Assembly (NCBI GenBank): GCA_964058845.1
Contig: CAXKVR010000083.1
Span: 1-37,707, forward strand
Source: Carex sylvatica
Taxonomy: Eukaryota > Streptophyta > Magnoliopsida > Poales > Cyperaceae
Direction of reading: 5' to 3'
Length of the DNA: 37,707 nucleotides
Positions 12,179 to 23,608 of the stretch are shown here, one piece after another. Both the position numbers and the translations under genes were made by a program. Every line of letters starts with the position of its first letter. Position 1 is the first letter of the stretch. Under the pieces are notes generated by a model. The model worked only from the letters and a program-made list of their open reading frames with translations, did not search any database and was not told the DNA's origin.

Positions 12179-12580
12179 GAGGAGGGTTCTAATACCTCAT
12201 ATTTTCCATATCTCATCATACATCATATTTTATATTTTTATTTTTAAAGTCTAAATTGTTGATCCGAACCGTTAAACATGATATTTATACTAAAATATAT
12301 CTGAGGATAAAATTTTATAATTTTTGAAAAAAATTTACTATTTTTTAAGAAAGGTACAAAATCACTGTTTTTGGACTATTAAAAAAACAGTGATTTTCCA
12401 CCTATCCTAAAAATTAGTAAAAAAATTTCAAAAATTATAAAATTTCATTCCCAAGCATATTTTAGTATGGATATCATGTTGAACGGTTCAAATTGATAAT
12501 TTAGACTTTGAAAATAAAGATATAATATATGAGGCTTGATGAGGTATGAAAGACATGAGGCATTAATTGGAACCCTCCTC
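12179..12580. mobile_element. Mutator-type MITE with 9-bp target duplication
   Basis: The element starts GAGGAGGGTTCTAAT and ends ATTGGAACCCTCCTC; these are inverted copies with one mismatch in 15. Almost the whole 402 bp folds back on itself, with arms such as aaaacagtgattttc around 12395 pairing with the region near 12365. It is flanked by a perfect 9-bp direct repeat, ATTTATCAA, at 12170-12178 and 12581-12589. A 9-bp duplication is the mark of Mutator-like transposition. There is no coding capacity. A related core, with gaaccgtt and aacatgat, occurs in the element at 18050. Confidence 0.9.
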
Positions 12581-12841
12581 ATTTATCAATCAATTATATT
12601 TTAATTTGTAATATATTATTTTTTGAGATTGTGTGGTAATTAATTTGTTACAGATTTCAGTTTTGAATTTTCAGCTTATCAATATTTTTAATTGGTTAAA
12701 TAGGAAAATAAGACCTGCAGGAACACCCCTGCTTGCATGCCCCATATTGTTCCTGTGGACATATGAATGGGCATAATCAATAATTGATTTGTTAACAGTG
12801 CACAAATACGTGCTTAATCGATCGATGGTCCCACATATTAT

Positions 12842-12932
12842 GCATGAGGCTATTTTAAAACTTACTGCGGGGAATATTGTAGTCAACAGTGAGGTTGACT
12901 CTATTCGCAGGGGGTATTTTAAAGCCTCACGC
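12842..12932. repeat. Short hairpin of about 40-bp imperfect stem
   Basis: The 5' arm begins GCATGAGGCTATTTTAAAAC and the 3' arm ends TATTTTAAAGCCTCACGC. They pair over about 40 bp with a few bulges, and the central GTCAAC...GTTGAC closes on a 6-base loop (agtgag). No target duplication is obvious. It could be a tiny MITE remnant or a small-RNA precursor-like hairpin; sequence alone does not decide. Confidence 0.6.
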
Positions 12933-13035
12933 TGATAATTTTTTTTTTACTTCGTCAATACTGCTCCATTCTTGTAGCTAGTGCACTGCATGCGCGCTCA
13001 ATCATGAAAAGAATGTGACATTTATTTCATGTATA

Positions 13036-13163
13036 GATCAGTTATTTTTGTTTCATGTATGTGCCTTTGATTGAATACTATTGATTGAGATCAGTTATTT
13101 TTGTTTCATGTATGTGCCTTGATTGAATACAATTGATTGAGATCAGTTACTTTGGTTTGAAGA
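13036..13163. repeat. 53-bp tandem repeat, about 2.4 copies
   Basis: A unit beginning gatcagttatttttgtttca recurs at 13036, 13089 and, shortened and diverged, 13141. The first two copies are nearly identical. It lies in noncoding sequence downstream of the CKX gene. The rest of 12940-13920 shows no gene or other clear element. Confidence 0.85.
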
Positions 13164-13922
13164 CTACTTAGGCTGATCTGTTATGCATCTTTTAGTTTTT
13201 CATTTATATATTTTGCTTTGATATGTAATTTGTAACATGTAAATCCAAGAGAGAATAAAAGAATTAAACTTTCTCCCTTATTAGTTATTCTTCTTTATAC
13301 TTAGTCAATATCCTACCTAACAGATAATCAAAAGGCATGATTTTGACTTTGTACAGAACCGATGCCATTTTTTTGACTTAATCATTATCTAGTAGATTTA
13401 ATAATACACTTAGAGAAACGTGCATGGAACAGGGTGGCATGGAATAGAGTGGACTTTTGAATTAGATAATAATATTACAATTCTATAGTTGTGTAAGATG
13501 ATTCTCAGTTTACAATTAAAAAATTGAAAGCTAAAATCAAAATGCACCCTGCCAGGTGATCCCAGTTGACTTTCCTCTCTCTACAATTAATAGGGAAGCA
13601 TGTCAAAGAATTAGTTAGCCGAAGGGGTGATTAAATAAATTAATACCCATCCTAATATAATTATAATAGTGTAAATATTGGAAGTTTGCTGTAGTAAATG
13701 AAGATGATCTTTTACCATCAGATAAACAACAAACCATATTATAATCTAAATATAATGGGTTACAATTTCTGATAGTACATGATAGAATGAGGAAATAAAT
13801 TATTTTTTATCTTGTCAATTTTGATTATAGCGACAGATGTATAATTGCAACAAAATTATCTGAAAATTTTCTAATCAACTAGTTGCTATTCAATTAAATC
13901 CATAATGACCATCTAATTTAAC

Positions 13923-16338
13923 TTATAGTACACTATTGGAGACCCATCTAAATATTTGTTGTCCTGGAGACATGAGTGCTTTGGGATCAAACTTCTTCTT
14001 CCTTATCACAAACTTGCTCCATTTATTGCCAAAGTGATTTTGCCAATCTGACATATTTGTATAATGTGGCAGATACTCTTTGCATCCTAATTTACTACTT
14101 TTACAAATGGTTAATATTTTTGTATTCTCATTTTCCAGGATTTCTATGTCATTTGCGACCGCTGACCAAAGAATGCTTACTGCATAGAAATCTTCCTCAT
14201 TTGGAATCACTGCCGACATTTTATCATCCCACCTAAAATATTGCAATTTTCTAAATTAGTAAAATCAGTGCATAAATTTCAGAGGAATAATGTAATCAAA
14301 CATAATAATTCATAAATAATATTTTCAATGGAACTCAAATCGCTTACTTTTTTCTGTTCATCGGATAGATCAAAATAAGACCTGCCGCTTTGTTATCTTT
14401 CAAGGTACCCTTGAAAATTTTTGAATCAAAATCAAGTATCTTTGATTTGGGCACAAATAAAATGAGCCATGGATGAGGAACCAGCCATAATCCAAGAGAC
14501 CTCAGAAAGGTCTCTTCGTAGTGCACTCGATCAAGGAAATCAACTAATGGTACGTCTCGATGGAATGCAAAGCCAGATTCATATTGTAACTCTTCCAGCA
14601 ACAATGTTACATTCTGTAAAAAAGCATCACAATTATCATTAATAATTTATATCATGCACGCAATCATCTGTGTGCACAATTTAATTTACAAGCATGGAAA
14701 TCCATTCAACTAAATGGTGGTAATTTTTAGCAACATACATATGTCATTAATCTCAGATAAAATCATGGTACTGATATGTACCATGCCATTTCAGATCTTC
14801 ATTTTTAGTTCTCTTCTTTCTTATGTTCTCTGATTTTTCTTTTCTGCAAATGTGTTCTGTTTTCGTTTATCTAGCTTTCTTATATTTCTGATTTCAAAAT
14901 TTAGAAATTGGGATTTAAATTTGAAACTGGAATTTGTTAAATTTTTCATATCTATGGCTAAAGTTGCAAAAATAGCCAAATCTTGCATGGTTAATTCAAA
15001 GAAAGTTTATGCGACGTACCAGATGAAACTAAAATTGCCATGTCAAAATAAAAACGAAACAGAAAATTATATTTGCATGCGTGCCAAAAAAATAGCAATA
15101 AAATAAGTACCTCTGCCACTGAGGTAGCTGTGCTATAATCGTAATATGCCGCACCTTCAAGAAGATATATGGGCCCGTTATTTCCGGCAGCAAGCCGAGT
15201 TATCTTCTCTATGTCACTGTCTGAGAAGAAAGATGACTTTATTCCAGGAACTTGCACCTCGCTCAATATAACTTGGCCTTCTACGAAGTCAAAGCCTGCC
15301 GGTGTTTTCTCTAAGGATATCAGCTTCTCCTGATCCCTCGTGAATAGCTCCACGTCTGTGTAAATAAGCCGCACCCATCGTGCCATTTTCTTAGCGGGCT
15401 CAAGTGCGATTCGAGCCTTAGTAATGACTCCGAATTGACCCAAACCTCCCAATGCAGCATAGAATAGATCAGGTTCTCTATCTCTAGAGCATGTGACCAT
15501 TTCTCCAGTTCCTACATATTTCAGTTAGCAAAAAATACTTTTGTTAATTGTCTTTATATTAAAAAAAAAAAATGTAATAAATTGATCAATCATGCATATC
15601 GATCTCTCTTATTTCAACCTAGCATGTCAACAAAACATTAAAACTTTTTGCTTTCGAGTACATATCGTCAGGTTGCAACTTACATATTGTTAATCCTAAG
15701 CTTAGCTTGTGTCTTTTCAACAGGGAGATTTTTAATATACCTGTGATGACATCCAACTCATACACGTTGGAAGTCTGCGGGCCATTCCTGAATGCTTGGC
15801 CTCCAATCCCGGCATTTGAGATTGTGCCGCCGACCGTTGCATACAAATAATCAGTAAATACACGTGGCATTAGACCGTGTTTGAGTGTAGCATTGAGCAC
15901 ATCAATCCAATGCTGCTCCCCACCAACATCAGCATAGGGGATGAGTCCATCAGTACTCACAGTTACACGGCGGTCATCATGGCCACGGCCTAGCGATAGC
16001 ATGTCTATAACAATGCCATCTGGGGCAAACGTCTGACCATTCATCGAATGGCCCACACCCCGTGGTGAGATCGTGAAGGGCTTCATGGAGGTATAGGAGA
16101 AGCGTACCAGTGTTGCTATGTCGTCTGGAGAAGATGGGTACAACACAGCAGCAGGGGAGGATGTTGACAAGTTGCCAAAATCAGTTGCGAATGATGACGT
16201 GGCTTGGGGACCTGTGGCAATCTTGGAGTAAATATCTAGGGTTTGTAATCCATTGAATTGTGATAGAACAAAGGATGTGAGGTTGATGAGTATTGTAAGA
16301 GATAGTATGATCAGAGAACTTAGTCTAGTAATCTCCAT
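13923..16338 (-). CDS. CKX: Cytokinin dehydrogenase (cytokinin oxidase), four exons
   Basis: The gene encodes a FAD enzyme that removes the side chain of isoprenoid cytokinins and so lowers active hormone. Proposed structure on the minus strand: 16338-15741, 15511-15111, 14613-14348 and 14232-13923, with GT-AG introns of 229, 497 and 115 bp. Intron 1 has a good branch-like TGCTAAC. The exons total 1575 bp, giving 524 residues, a normal family length. Residues 1-27 form a hydrophobic signal peptide, so the enzyme is probably secreted or vacuolar. His97 in GVGHSMNGQ is the site of covalent FAD attachment; the family usually has Arg where Val95 stands. Asp163 in FTDYLY matches the catalytic Asp, and GGTISNAGIGGQAF follows. 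The cytokinin-binding half ends with HFGNKW, then FDPKALMSPGQQIF. Many CKX genes have a fifth exon, and the usual last intron is absent here. Stop codon is TAA. No damage is visible. The subgroup cannot be assigned by eye. Confidence 0.95.
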
Positions 16339-16380
16339 TGATGTAATTAAACTGTGATAGATGCACTAGGTCGTGGACCC

Positions 16381-16391
16381 TTAAATATATA
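16381..16391 (-). promoter_or_regulatory. Candidate TATA box of the CKX gene
   Basis: On the minus strand the sequence reads TATATATTTAA about 43-53 bp before the ATG at 16338. If used, the transcript would start roughly 15-25 bp before the ATG, a short leader, so the assignment is tentative. Confidence 0.45.
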
Positions 16392-18049
16392 CTAATGGGA
16401 GGAGACTTTGGGCTATGATTGCGAAGATGAGTACTTGATTTGAATAAATTTATTTATGACCTAAATTTAAGCTATCATAAATTGATTGTCAATAAATTAA
16501 ATCAGTAATAATGTCAGATCTAGGTGTACTGTAGCTGAGAAATCGTTGGATCGAGGTCCGAAGACTTTAATTGTCAAATAGTTAAGGATATAATTTAATT
16601 AATCCCTCTATGGTCAAACTTAGAAAATTAAACCTCACTTCAGATTTCAAAGTATTATTGCTTAACCAACAATAATATAGCTTTACTTTAATTAACAAAA
16701 ACAGCTCAAATTATTATCTTCCGAATTTTAAATGTAGAAGCACGTATAGTATATGTTAGTTGTCAGTTGTCGCCAGCAAATTAATTTCTTTTCTATCTAA
16801 GTCAACTACCCATTTCGAAATAATTTATGCTATATTTCAAACATGTATATGTGTTATGCGCAGAAACGTGCGGTCAACTGAGAAATTGAGATGTCATGCA
16901 CGTAACAAATTTGGGTGCAAATCAGGTTAATTTGGTCATTTCAGTCTTGGCATGGTATTTCCAACAATTCAATATTGTGTAAACCTGTATATGAAAAGTC
17001 AACTTCAGGTTTTGGTTGTTTCTTCCTTTGGTTAATTCAGGAATCACATAATTGTATTATAAAATCATGTATGTTTGGGTTAGAACTTAAATGCATTTTG
17101 TTACTTTGTATTTATGTGATTCTGACAAAAGTCGTTGGAGGGATAAGATATATCAGATTTGTTTTAGATTTTAGTCTAGACCGTCTTAGAATTACAGGTC
17201 ACACCAGTGTTTGCTATTGTCAGGTTCAAATAGGAAACATCCAAATTAGATCAGACTATTGTCTTGTCTCAAGAAACAAAAAATCGAAATAGCTTATCTT
17301 GATGTCAAACCAATTTGCATCGTTGACCTCCAAAATTAAATCCTGCTCTGGTTTGGGAAAGTTCGGATTGGGTATTGTCAGACCATAGGCCCAATTCGGC
17401 AGCGTGTTTGGGCTGCGTGTAATAGCACAAATGGACTCTTTTAACATAGTGTTTGGTCCTGGTTCAATGTTCCGAGTATATAGTATATTTTTTTCTCTTC
17501 TTCTTTCCAATAATTTAATGGTAGGCTATGAACAATCATCGTTTATAATTTAACAAACTAGAAATTTAAAATTATAAATCCATCATATATTATTTGAATA
17601 TGATGCATATCAATTTTATTTAATTTGAAATATAATAGTAATTCATTAAAAACAAACAGATATAAATCTAGGTTATATTTACTTGTATAATACTATCATG
17701 TAACAGAACTTCTAAACCAATATGTTAAAAACATGACGAATCACAGAAGGTTTACAAAAAAACTAATAGGGTACTCTCTCAATTCTGATTTCATTACTAA
17801 CCTACGCCACTAGTGTTGTAGGTCCCTTCATTTGTCTTTTTGAAACACTGATAGAAGCTATCAGTTTTGTTTGAGTACATCATAGGTCCCTTCATTTGTC
17901 AATGAAGGCGAATGTGTTGCCCTCTTTGGGAAGGTTTCAAGAATGCTGCTTTAATGGAGTCAAATTTGGAACAAAGTTGGGTTTGTAGGACACTTGCAAC
18001 AAATTCATTATTTGTTAAATATTTTAATGGTTCATTAAATAATTTTCAA
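16392..18049. other. CKX upstream region, no gene seen
   Basis: This region is AT-rich upstream sequence without a convincing coding trace. Two open frames (16915-17292 plus and 17256-17510 minus) lack recognisable domains and have no supporting exon structure. Regulatory sites for CKX probably lie here, but I cannot point to one. Confidence 0.5.
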
Positions 18050-18451
18050 AGAGTGAGGTTATGTTACTATGGATAGCACATAATGGTTTGTACTATGGAT
18101 CAATATCTCTTTTTAAAATTTTAAATAGTCAATTTGAACCGTTCAACATGATTTCCATATAAAAGTGTACTTGTAGATCAAATTTTATATTTTTTACAAA
18201 AAAAATTATTATTTTCTAGATAGGTAGAAAATCACTTGATCTAAAAATTATAGACCATTCAAAATTATTGATTTTCTTAATATCTAAAAATTGTAAAATA
18301 ATTTTGAAAAAAATGTAAAATTTAGTATGCTGATATATTTTCATATGGAGATCATGTTGAATAGTTCAGGTTAATATTTTGAACTTTAAAAATAAAGACA
18401 TTGATCTATAGTATGAACCAATCTACGTTATGTATATCGTAGCCTCACACC
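18050..18451. mobile_element. Fold-back MITE related to the element at 12179
   Basis: The arms are inverted over most of about 400 bp. The left end GTGAGGTTATGTTACTATGG pairs with the right end, whose reverse complement is GTGAGGCTACGATATACAT. Further in, gtactatggatcaatatct pairs with agacattgatctatagtat. A 7-bp direct repeat, TTTTCAA, flanks it at 18043-18049 and 18452-18458, possibly a worn 9-bp Mutator-type duplication. The core (gaaccgttcaacatgat) is shared with the 12179 element, but the termini differ. It is noncoding. Confidence 0.75.
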
Positions 18452-18929
18452 TTTTCAATTTCAATTTAATTTTACAAGCATTTAATTTAAAATTATGAAA
18501 AATCCATTTACGATATATTTACGATACACACACACATCAAAAATGCAATTGCCTGATATATTTTGTAGTTTAAAATTCTTAAATTTTGTCTAGTGGTAGT
18601 TTGAGTTTGTTCCAATTATTTCCTAATTATTTTTATGTTAGGGTAGAGCAGGGGATATGGTAAAGAATACAGAATTGATTAATTAAATTCAAAGTCTTTT
18701 TTTTTTAAAAATTGATAGTGGCTATCAGTATGAACTAATTAAATTGGAAGTCAAGGTGCTCAACCAAGTACTTCGAGTTAAAGATTGAGAGGCAATTTTC
18801 TATACAAATTTAATTCGTGAAGGATACACAATAACACTATATTATCGACTGCAAATTATATTCAATGGCAAGGAGATAAGAAAAGTAAATAACAATAAAG
18901 CATATCATCATTTGCCGAATTTAGATATA

Positions 18930-19340
18930 GAGTAGAACTAGGGTGTTCTTAAATTTATCAAATTTATTTGTAAATTCAACTCTGAAATTTATCGGATTGG
19001 TTTTAAATAACAAATTCAAACATTAAAATCGATCTACCTTGTAGTGATGTGTCTACATGCAAAGTTTTAAAATATTTTTAATTAGTTTTGTATAAAGTGA
19101 ATTGGTAAAAAAATATTCAAAAAAATGAATTTATTCAAATTAATTTATAAACCTTTTAATTTTGACTACTTAACTTTATACTAAATTAATTCTAAAATTT
19201 TAAAATTTTACATATACATGCATCACTCATAGGATAGATCGGATTTAACAGTTTGAATTCGTTATTTGAAATCAATCTGATAGATTTTAAAATTAAGTTC
19301 ACATAAGCTTCATAAACTTGAGGACACCCAAGTTCTACTC
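18930..19340. mobile_element. Mutator-type MITE, interrupted in its right target duplication
   Basis: The element begins GAGTAGAACTAGGGTGTTC and ends with the inverted form (reverse complement GAGTAGAACTTGGGTGTCC). The arms stay complementary for well over 100 bp, for example tttatcggattggttttaaa against the inverted region near 19270-19290. The left flank is TTAGATATA (18921-18929). The right flank reads TTAA at 19341-19344, then the next MITE, then ATATA at 19847-19851. Joined, these give TTAAATATA, a 9-bp duplication with one mismatch. It has no coding sequence. Confidence 0.82.
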
Positions 19341-19344
19341 TTAA

Positions 19345-19843
19345 CACCCTGTTTGGATGGAGAGTAGAGGAAGGAAGGGGAGGTAAAGAATAGAATGGAA
19401 TGGAATAGAATAGAAAGGAAGATTAACATATTTAATCTCTAATCTCTTTGTATTTGAATGATTAATGAGAAAATTTATTTTTTCCTCTCTGTCTTATTTC
19501 TTGTTTGGTTAATTAAAATTTAGAAGATTGATGAGAAACTCGATAGCTGTTGTAGAATTGTGATAAAAAATTTGTATTAGAAATATATATGTAAAATATA
19601 GAGTTAGACATTTATATTATTTTTTCTAATAATATTTGCAACAATATTTCTTTTCATCCGTTGCACTCTAAATTGAGAGAGAAATTGATTCTATTGATTA
19701 CAATAATACAAGGTTAAACATTGTCAACCTCATGCATGTACCATTCACTTTCAATATAATCTTGTCAACCAAATACGATTCGACAGAAAGTTCTATTTTC
19801 TTTTCATTTCCTCTCTTCCTCTGCTCTCCATCCAAACAAGGTG
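19345..19843. mobile_element. Tourist-like (PIF/Harbinger) MITE
   Basis: The termini are CACCCTGTTTGGATGGAGAG and, inverted at the right end, CACCTTGTTTGGATGGAGAG. A 3-bp TAA duplication lies at 19342-19344 and 19844-19846. TAA/TTA targets and a GTTTGG-type terminus are typical of PIF/Harbinger MITEs. The element is 499 bp and noncoding. It sits precisely inside the right target duplication of the preceding MITE, so it is the younger of the two. Confidence 0.88.
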
Positions 19844-19870
19844 TAAATATATTTGTACATCGAACACATT

Positions 19871-20033
19871 AGGGGCATGTTTGGCTGCTCCCCACAAATC
19901 ACTGTTCACGTAGGAAAACGAAAATTCACTCAGATTGAATTTTTTTTTTTCCACATGAACAGTAATTTTCAGTTCAAAATTTTTACATTCCCGTATCCAT
20001 TCTCAATTCCACTGTGCAGCCGAACAGGCCATA
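19871..20033. mobile_element. Small fold-back element, probable MITE
   Basis: The left end GGGCATGTTTGGCTGC pairs with the right-end reverse complement GGCCTGTTCGGCTGC. Internally, tcactgttcacgtagg pairs with ttccacatgaacagta. Length is about 160 bp. The target duplication is not clear, so the superfamily is unresolved. Confidence 0.6.
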
Positions 20034-20279
20034 GTTGTGTGATTATGTTTAAAAAATAGACTTTTTATATTAAGTCAACTATCATTAACAACGATTTAAA
20101 GATCAGCTAGCTATCATGGACCACATTTTAAGAACATTATCTAGCTAGCTTCATCGTGTGACAACTGTCCCGAAGATAATGTCACGAAGAATAATTTATG
20201 GGGTTGTCTCCCACATGAAATTTTTTCTTTGCTAATTTAATTCGATTAATTGATTGCTTAACTGATATATTCTTTTATT

Positions 20280-21400
20280 TTGCCGATTTTTTAGTTAACC
20301 CCTCAAACTTTGAAATTTCTCATATTACCATAAATTCATCCAAAATTCAGAACTTACCATCGCCCATGGACTTCAGACTGATCTGCGTACCAATTTAGAT
20401 GTGTGTGCGCGGATCAATATGGCACACTAGATAAACAATAATTCCAATCATAGTTAGTTCAATTAATGAACAAACTTAACAATTACAAATTTAAATTTAA
20501 ATTAAAAAATAATACATAATTTTAAAAAAATTAAAGGACTAAGTTGTAAAAAACTTACAATTTTTGCTCTTTAGCTCAGGAGAAAGAAGGGTTGGATTGA
20601 GTAAATGAAAAATGATGCTTATTTGGAATATTTTTATCACAGACAATCGCGGAAAAAATTTAGTTAGCACTTCATTAAATTCGAATTATACAATTACTAT
20701 CCAATTAATTATTTTCCTATTCCTACCATCCATGCATACTCAATTGGTGCACTAAAATTGGGCAGGTGCGCAGATTAGGGATGCGGACTAATTTGGTGTG
20801 CACACTGGGTTGGCGCACTAATTTTTTTTATTTTTTCCTGTTTGATTTGATGTTATGATCTATTAGATACATTGCATCAAATTAGTAAGAGGGATTGTTG
20901 AAAAATTGTACCTACGTGACTAATCATATCTAATTCTATAATTTTGTTGTTCGTGACTAATTTTGAATAACGCCAACAGCTACAAGTCAAACAGCTAGAA
21001 TAAAAATTTTGTATTATTAGCTATTGTACATTACTTTTCAAATTGTATCCATGTGACTAATCTATTTGAATTGATGTTATGATTTGAAATCAAACTTTTA
21101 TTACTAATTTGGTGCACCAACTCAGTATGCACACCAAATTAGTGCGCCTCTCCAGTCTGCGTGCCAACCCAATTTGATGCTCATACTGAGTATGCGTGGG
21201 TGGTAACAATTATAATATCGCTGATTTGATGATAATTATTTAATTATAATTTAATGAGGTGCTAACTAAAAAACTTCGGCCACTACATTGGTACATAGAT
21301 CAGTCTGACGCCCATGGTAAGTTCTGAATTTTGAAAAAAAAAAATGTGGTAATGTCAGAATTTTGAATGTTTGGGATGATAAAAAAAAGGGACTTTTTTT
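20280..21400. mobile_element. Long fold-back element (about 1.1 kb) with an insertion in one arm
   Basis: Sequence near 20330-20385 (aaaattcagaacttaccat, then cagactgatctgcgtacca) is inverted at 21275-21340. A second pair of arms at about 20653-20820 and 21100-21290 carries repeated gcgcac/gtgcgc-type motifs, for example ttggtgtgcacactgggttg. Between the outer and inner left arms, about 240 bp (20400-20645) has no partner on the right, so it is probably an insertion. The loop is about 20820-21100. The outer ends are degraded and I see no target duplication. A MULE-type origin is possible. No coding sequence is visible. Confidence 0.7.
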
Positions 21401-22340
21401 GACATATTTAACAACTACATATTTATCTTTTGAACTTACATATATTCAGTAGTCTGTGTTCAGAAAGTAAAAATAAAGTGAAAACTTATTTTATAAGAGC
21501 AAAATGAAGAATCAGACTGAATAATACATCGGAACATGTATATTTATATATACTTTAATTTGAAGTTTAATAATTTAAACGCTGGAGTTCAGCCTATGTC
21601 ACCGTCATGTATTTAGATAATATTTTTTCAAGTATTTATTCAGTTATGTAAATGCCTGAATACATTTTATTTTAGAAAATAGTCCGACTAACTTTGTGAA
21701 AATAAAAATATTGATGTCAAATGCCGGGATATAAAATTGAGCCGGCCATGACCTTAATAAAAATGTTGATGCATGTATGTACTTCCATTTGCAACAAATA
21801 TATAATTAACATTATTTTTATGCTCAATTGTACACATACTAATAAGAAATTAGTTCATTGAGTGTCTGATATTCAACTACATGAGCACTTGCAAGTCTCT
21901 TTTGATTGAGATATGCCAACTTTCGCCTTCAGTGTTCGTCAAGTGAAAATAAAGGGGAGAAATTATCTTATTTTAGACGCCGTCCCCCTCAGTGCCTTTC
22001 ATATAAATTATGTTTCAATGTTTATTTATACATAATTAAGCCATTTTGACTTACATATAGGTAGCTAGACCTAGCTTTTTAATTGTTAATTTTTATATTT
22101 TACTCAATTTAGAGAATGCATCCTCAAAGATTACAAATATCATATGTTCTAATCTGGAACGCAAACAACATTTGGAGCGGAACTAAAAAAATAATCTCTC
22201 TTTTCTATTTCTTGTATTCCAAATAATCTAAAAATAACATAGGTAACGTATATATCGAGCATAAATCATATTCTCAGACCCAAAAAAAATAGTAGTCTCA
22301 TGGATCAACGAGGCTATTTTAAATTAAAAATCAAGCTGTT
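21400..22340. other. AT-rich noncoding stretch
   Basis: No gene, RNA gene or convincing repeat is recognisable between the long fold-back element and the SINE-like trace. Confidence 0.5.
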
Positions 22341-22485
22341 GGAAAGGCTTAGTGCAATGGCAAAGGCAATTATCTTTGTGTAGGAAGTCACAAATTCAAA
22401 ATTAAAATATGAACAATTCTTTGTGAATATTAAATAGTTGGGTGACTTGACCTCCAACTTTTATTAAAAAAATATATATCTAATA
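22341..22485 (+). mobile_element. Possible tRNA-derived SINE trace
   Basis: A box-A-like segment, TAGTGCAATGG (22350-22360), is followed about 40 bp later by a weak box-B-like segment (aaattcaaaa). The piece ends near a short A-rich tract at about 22470. These features fit a decayed SINE, but box B is poor and no target duplication is evident. Confidence 0.25.
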
Positions 22486-22854
22486 GATGTTGAAGTGTAC
22501 TGAAGCTTTTTAATAAGGGTGAATTGGTTCCATGCCACCCCAAAATGCCACTCCAAATCTCATTTGTTAAGAAAAATACGACAATTAATAAATTATTATA
22601 CATTTGTAATAAAAAATAAATAGAATATGTTGTATTTTTTAGTAGTATTTTTGTATATTCCAAAAATATCCTCACCCTTTCCTTTGTAAACTTCAATGGG
22701 TCCGATCCAATTATTTATGTTCATCTCCTCTCTTTGTCTCCACCATACTCGATCGTTCAACTGATAAGAAAAAAAAAGCGACGCTACTTACGGTAAAAGC
22801 TAAGCGACAGCCATCTCCACCATAGTCGAGCCTCCCAGTCGCAGTTGGTGAACC

Positions 22855-23025
22855 ATGTTCTCCCAGACGATGTCCTCCGCCTCTCCTCCCAGTCACAGCC
22901 ACCCAAGCAATTCCCCTTTGCCGATTATGAGATGCCCAGACTGTGGGAAGCAATTGCTAAGGCTCGTGAGCTGTACAGACGATAATCCAGGGAGGGTGTT
23001 CTACAAATACTTCGCTAATAAAATG
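22855..23025 (+). CDS. GRF-type zinc-finger protein, exon 1
   Basis: This is the first 57 codons of a small zf-GRF-like protein. After a Ser/Pro-rich leader come MRCPDCGKQLLRLVS and NPGRVFYKYFANKM, the first half of the plant GRF motif (C-x2-C, then NxGRxFYKC). Cys27 and Cys30 are present, but the expected Cys after FYK is Tyr52. The exon ends AAAATG and is followed by the donor GTACTG at 23026. Met1 at 22855 is the first in-frame ATG; Met6 at 22870 is an alternative start. The matching second half lies at 35239, after a 12.2-kb intron of transposons. GRF fingers bind single-stranded nucleic acid in some proteins; the role of the small plant versions is unknown. The gene may be a recently impaired copy. 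Confidence 0.65.
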
Positions 23026-23608
23026 GTACTGTGTTCTAATCTAAATTTCTGGGGTATTGCGAATTACGGGTTGAAAGTGAAATGTTTGGTACCAGTAATG
23101 CTGTTAATCTCAATTTTTGGGGTACAAATGCTTGGGGGTTGTTGCACCAAAAATGTATAGCACAAAGTTTCAGTACAGTAAGCTGTACCTTTTAACCTTA
23201 AATACACATTCAGTTCAGATTGCAAGTGTACAATCCTACCACGTAGTATATTATCGGGTATCAATCCTCAGAGAGTAAGTTTGGATACTAGGTTTAGACT
23301 TTATTAATTCATTTCAGAAAATAATAAGAAGTTAATGCAATAGAATAGGGGAATTTTGTTTAAGTAATCCTAAATTGGATTCAATACCCGAGAAGAATTG
23401 TAAACAATAGATGTAAATAAAATAAAGAAAGTAAAGATTGGTTTGCTTTCAAGTTAAGGAGATCTAGGGGTATTCGGTCTACAATTTCTTGCTAATTCTA
23501 TCTATTCGGTATTTGTTTAAATTCATGTATGATTTGATTAGGTTTCTAACTTAATATGTCATTAAGGGTCGCTTTCATGAATTAATAACGTGCCTAAGCA
23601 ATTCGGAC

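Noticed and set aside
16915..17292. 125-codon plus-strand open frame
   Set aside because: No domain, no splice context, and composition typical of AT-rich noncoding DNA.
17256..17510. Minus-strand open frame with a faint likeness to a reverse transcriptase/RNase H boundary (LPNWAYGLTIPNPNFPKPE)
   Set aside because: No neighbouring conserved motif follows in any frame and the likeness is short, so an endogenous viral fragment is not supported.
22711..22953. Minus-strand open frame opposite GRF exon 1
   Set aside because: It is a shadow of the plus-strand exon, which has the recognisable motif.
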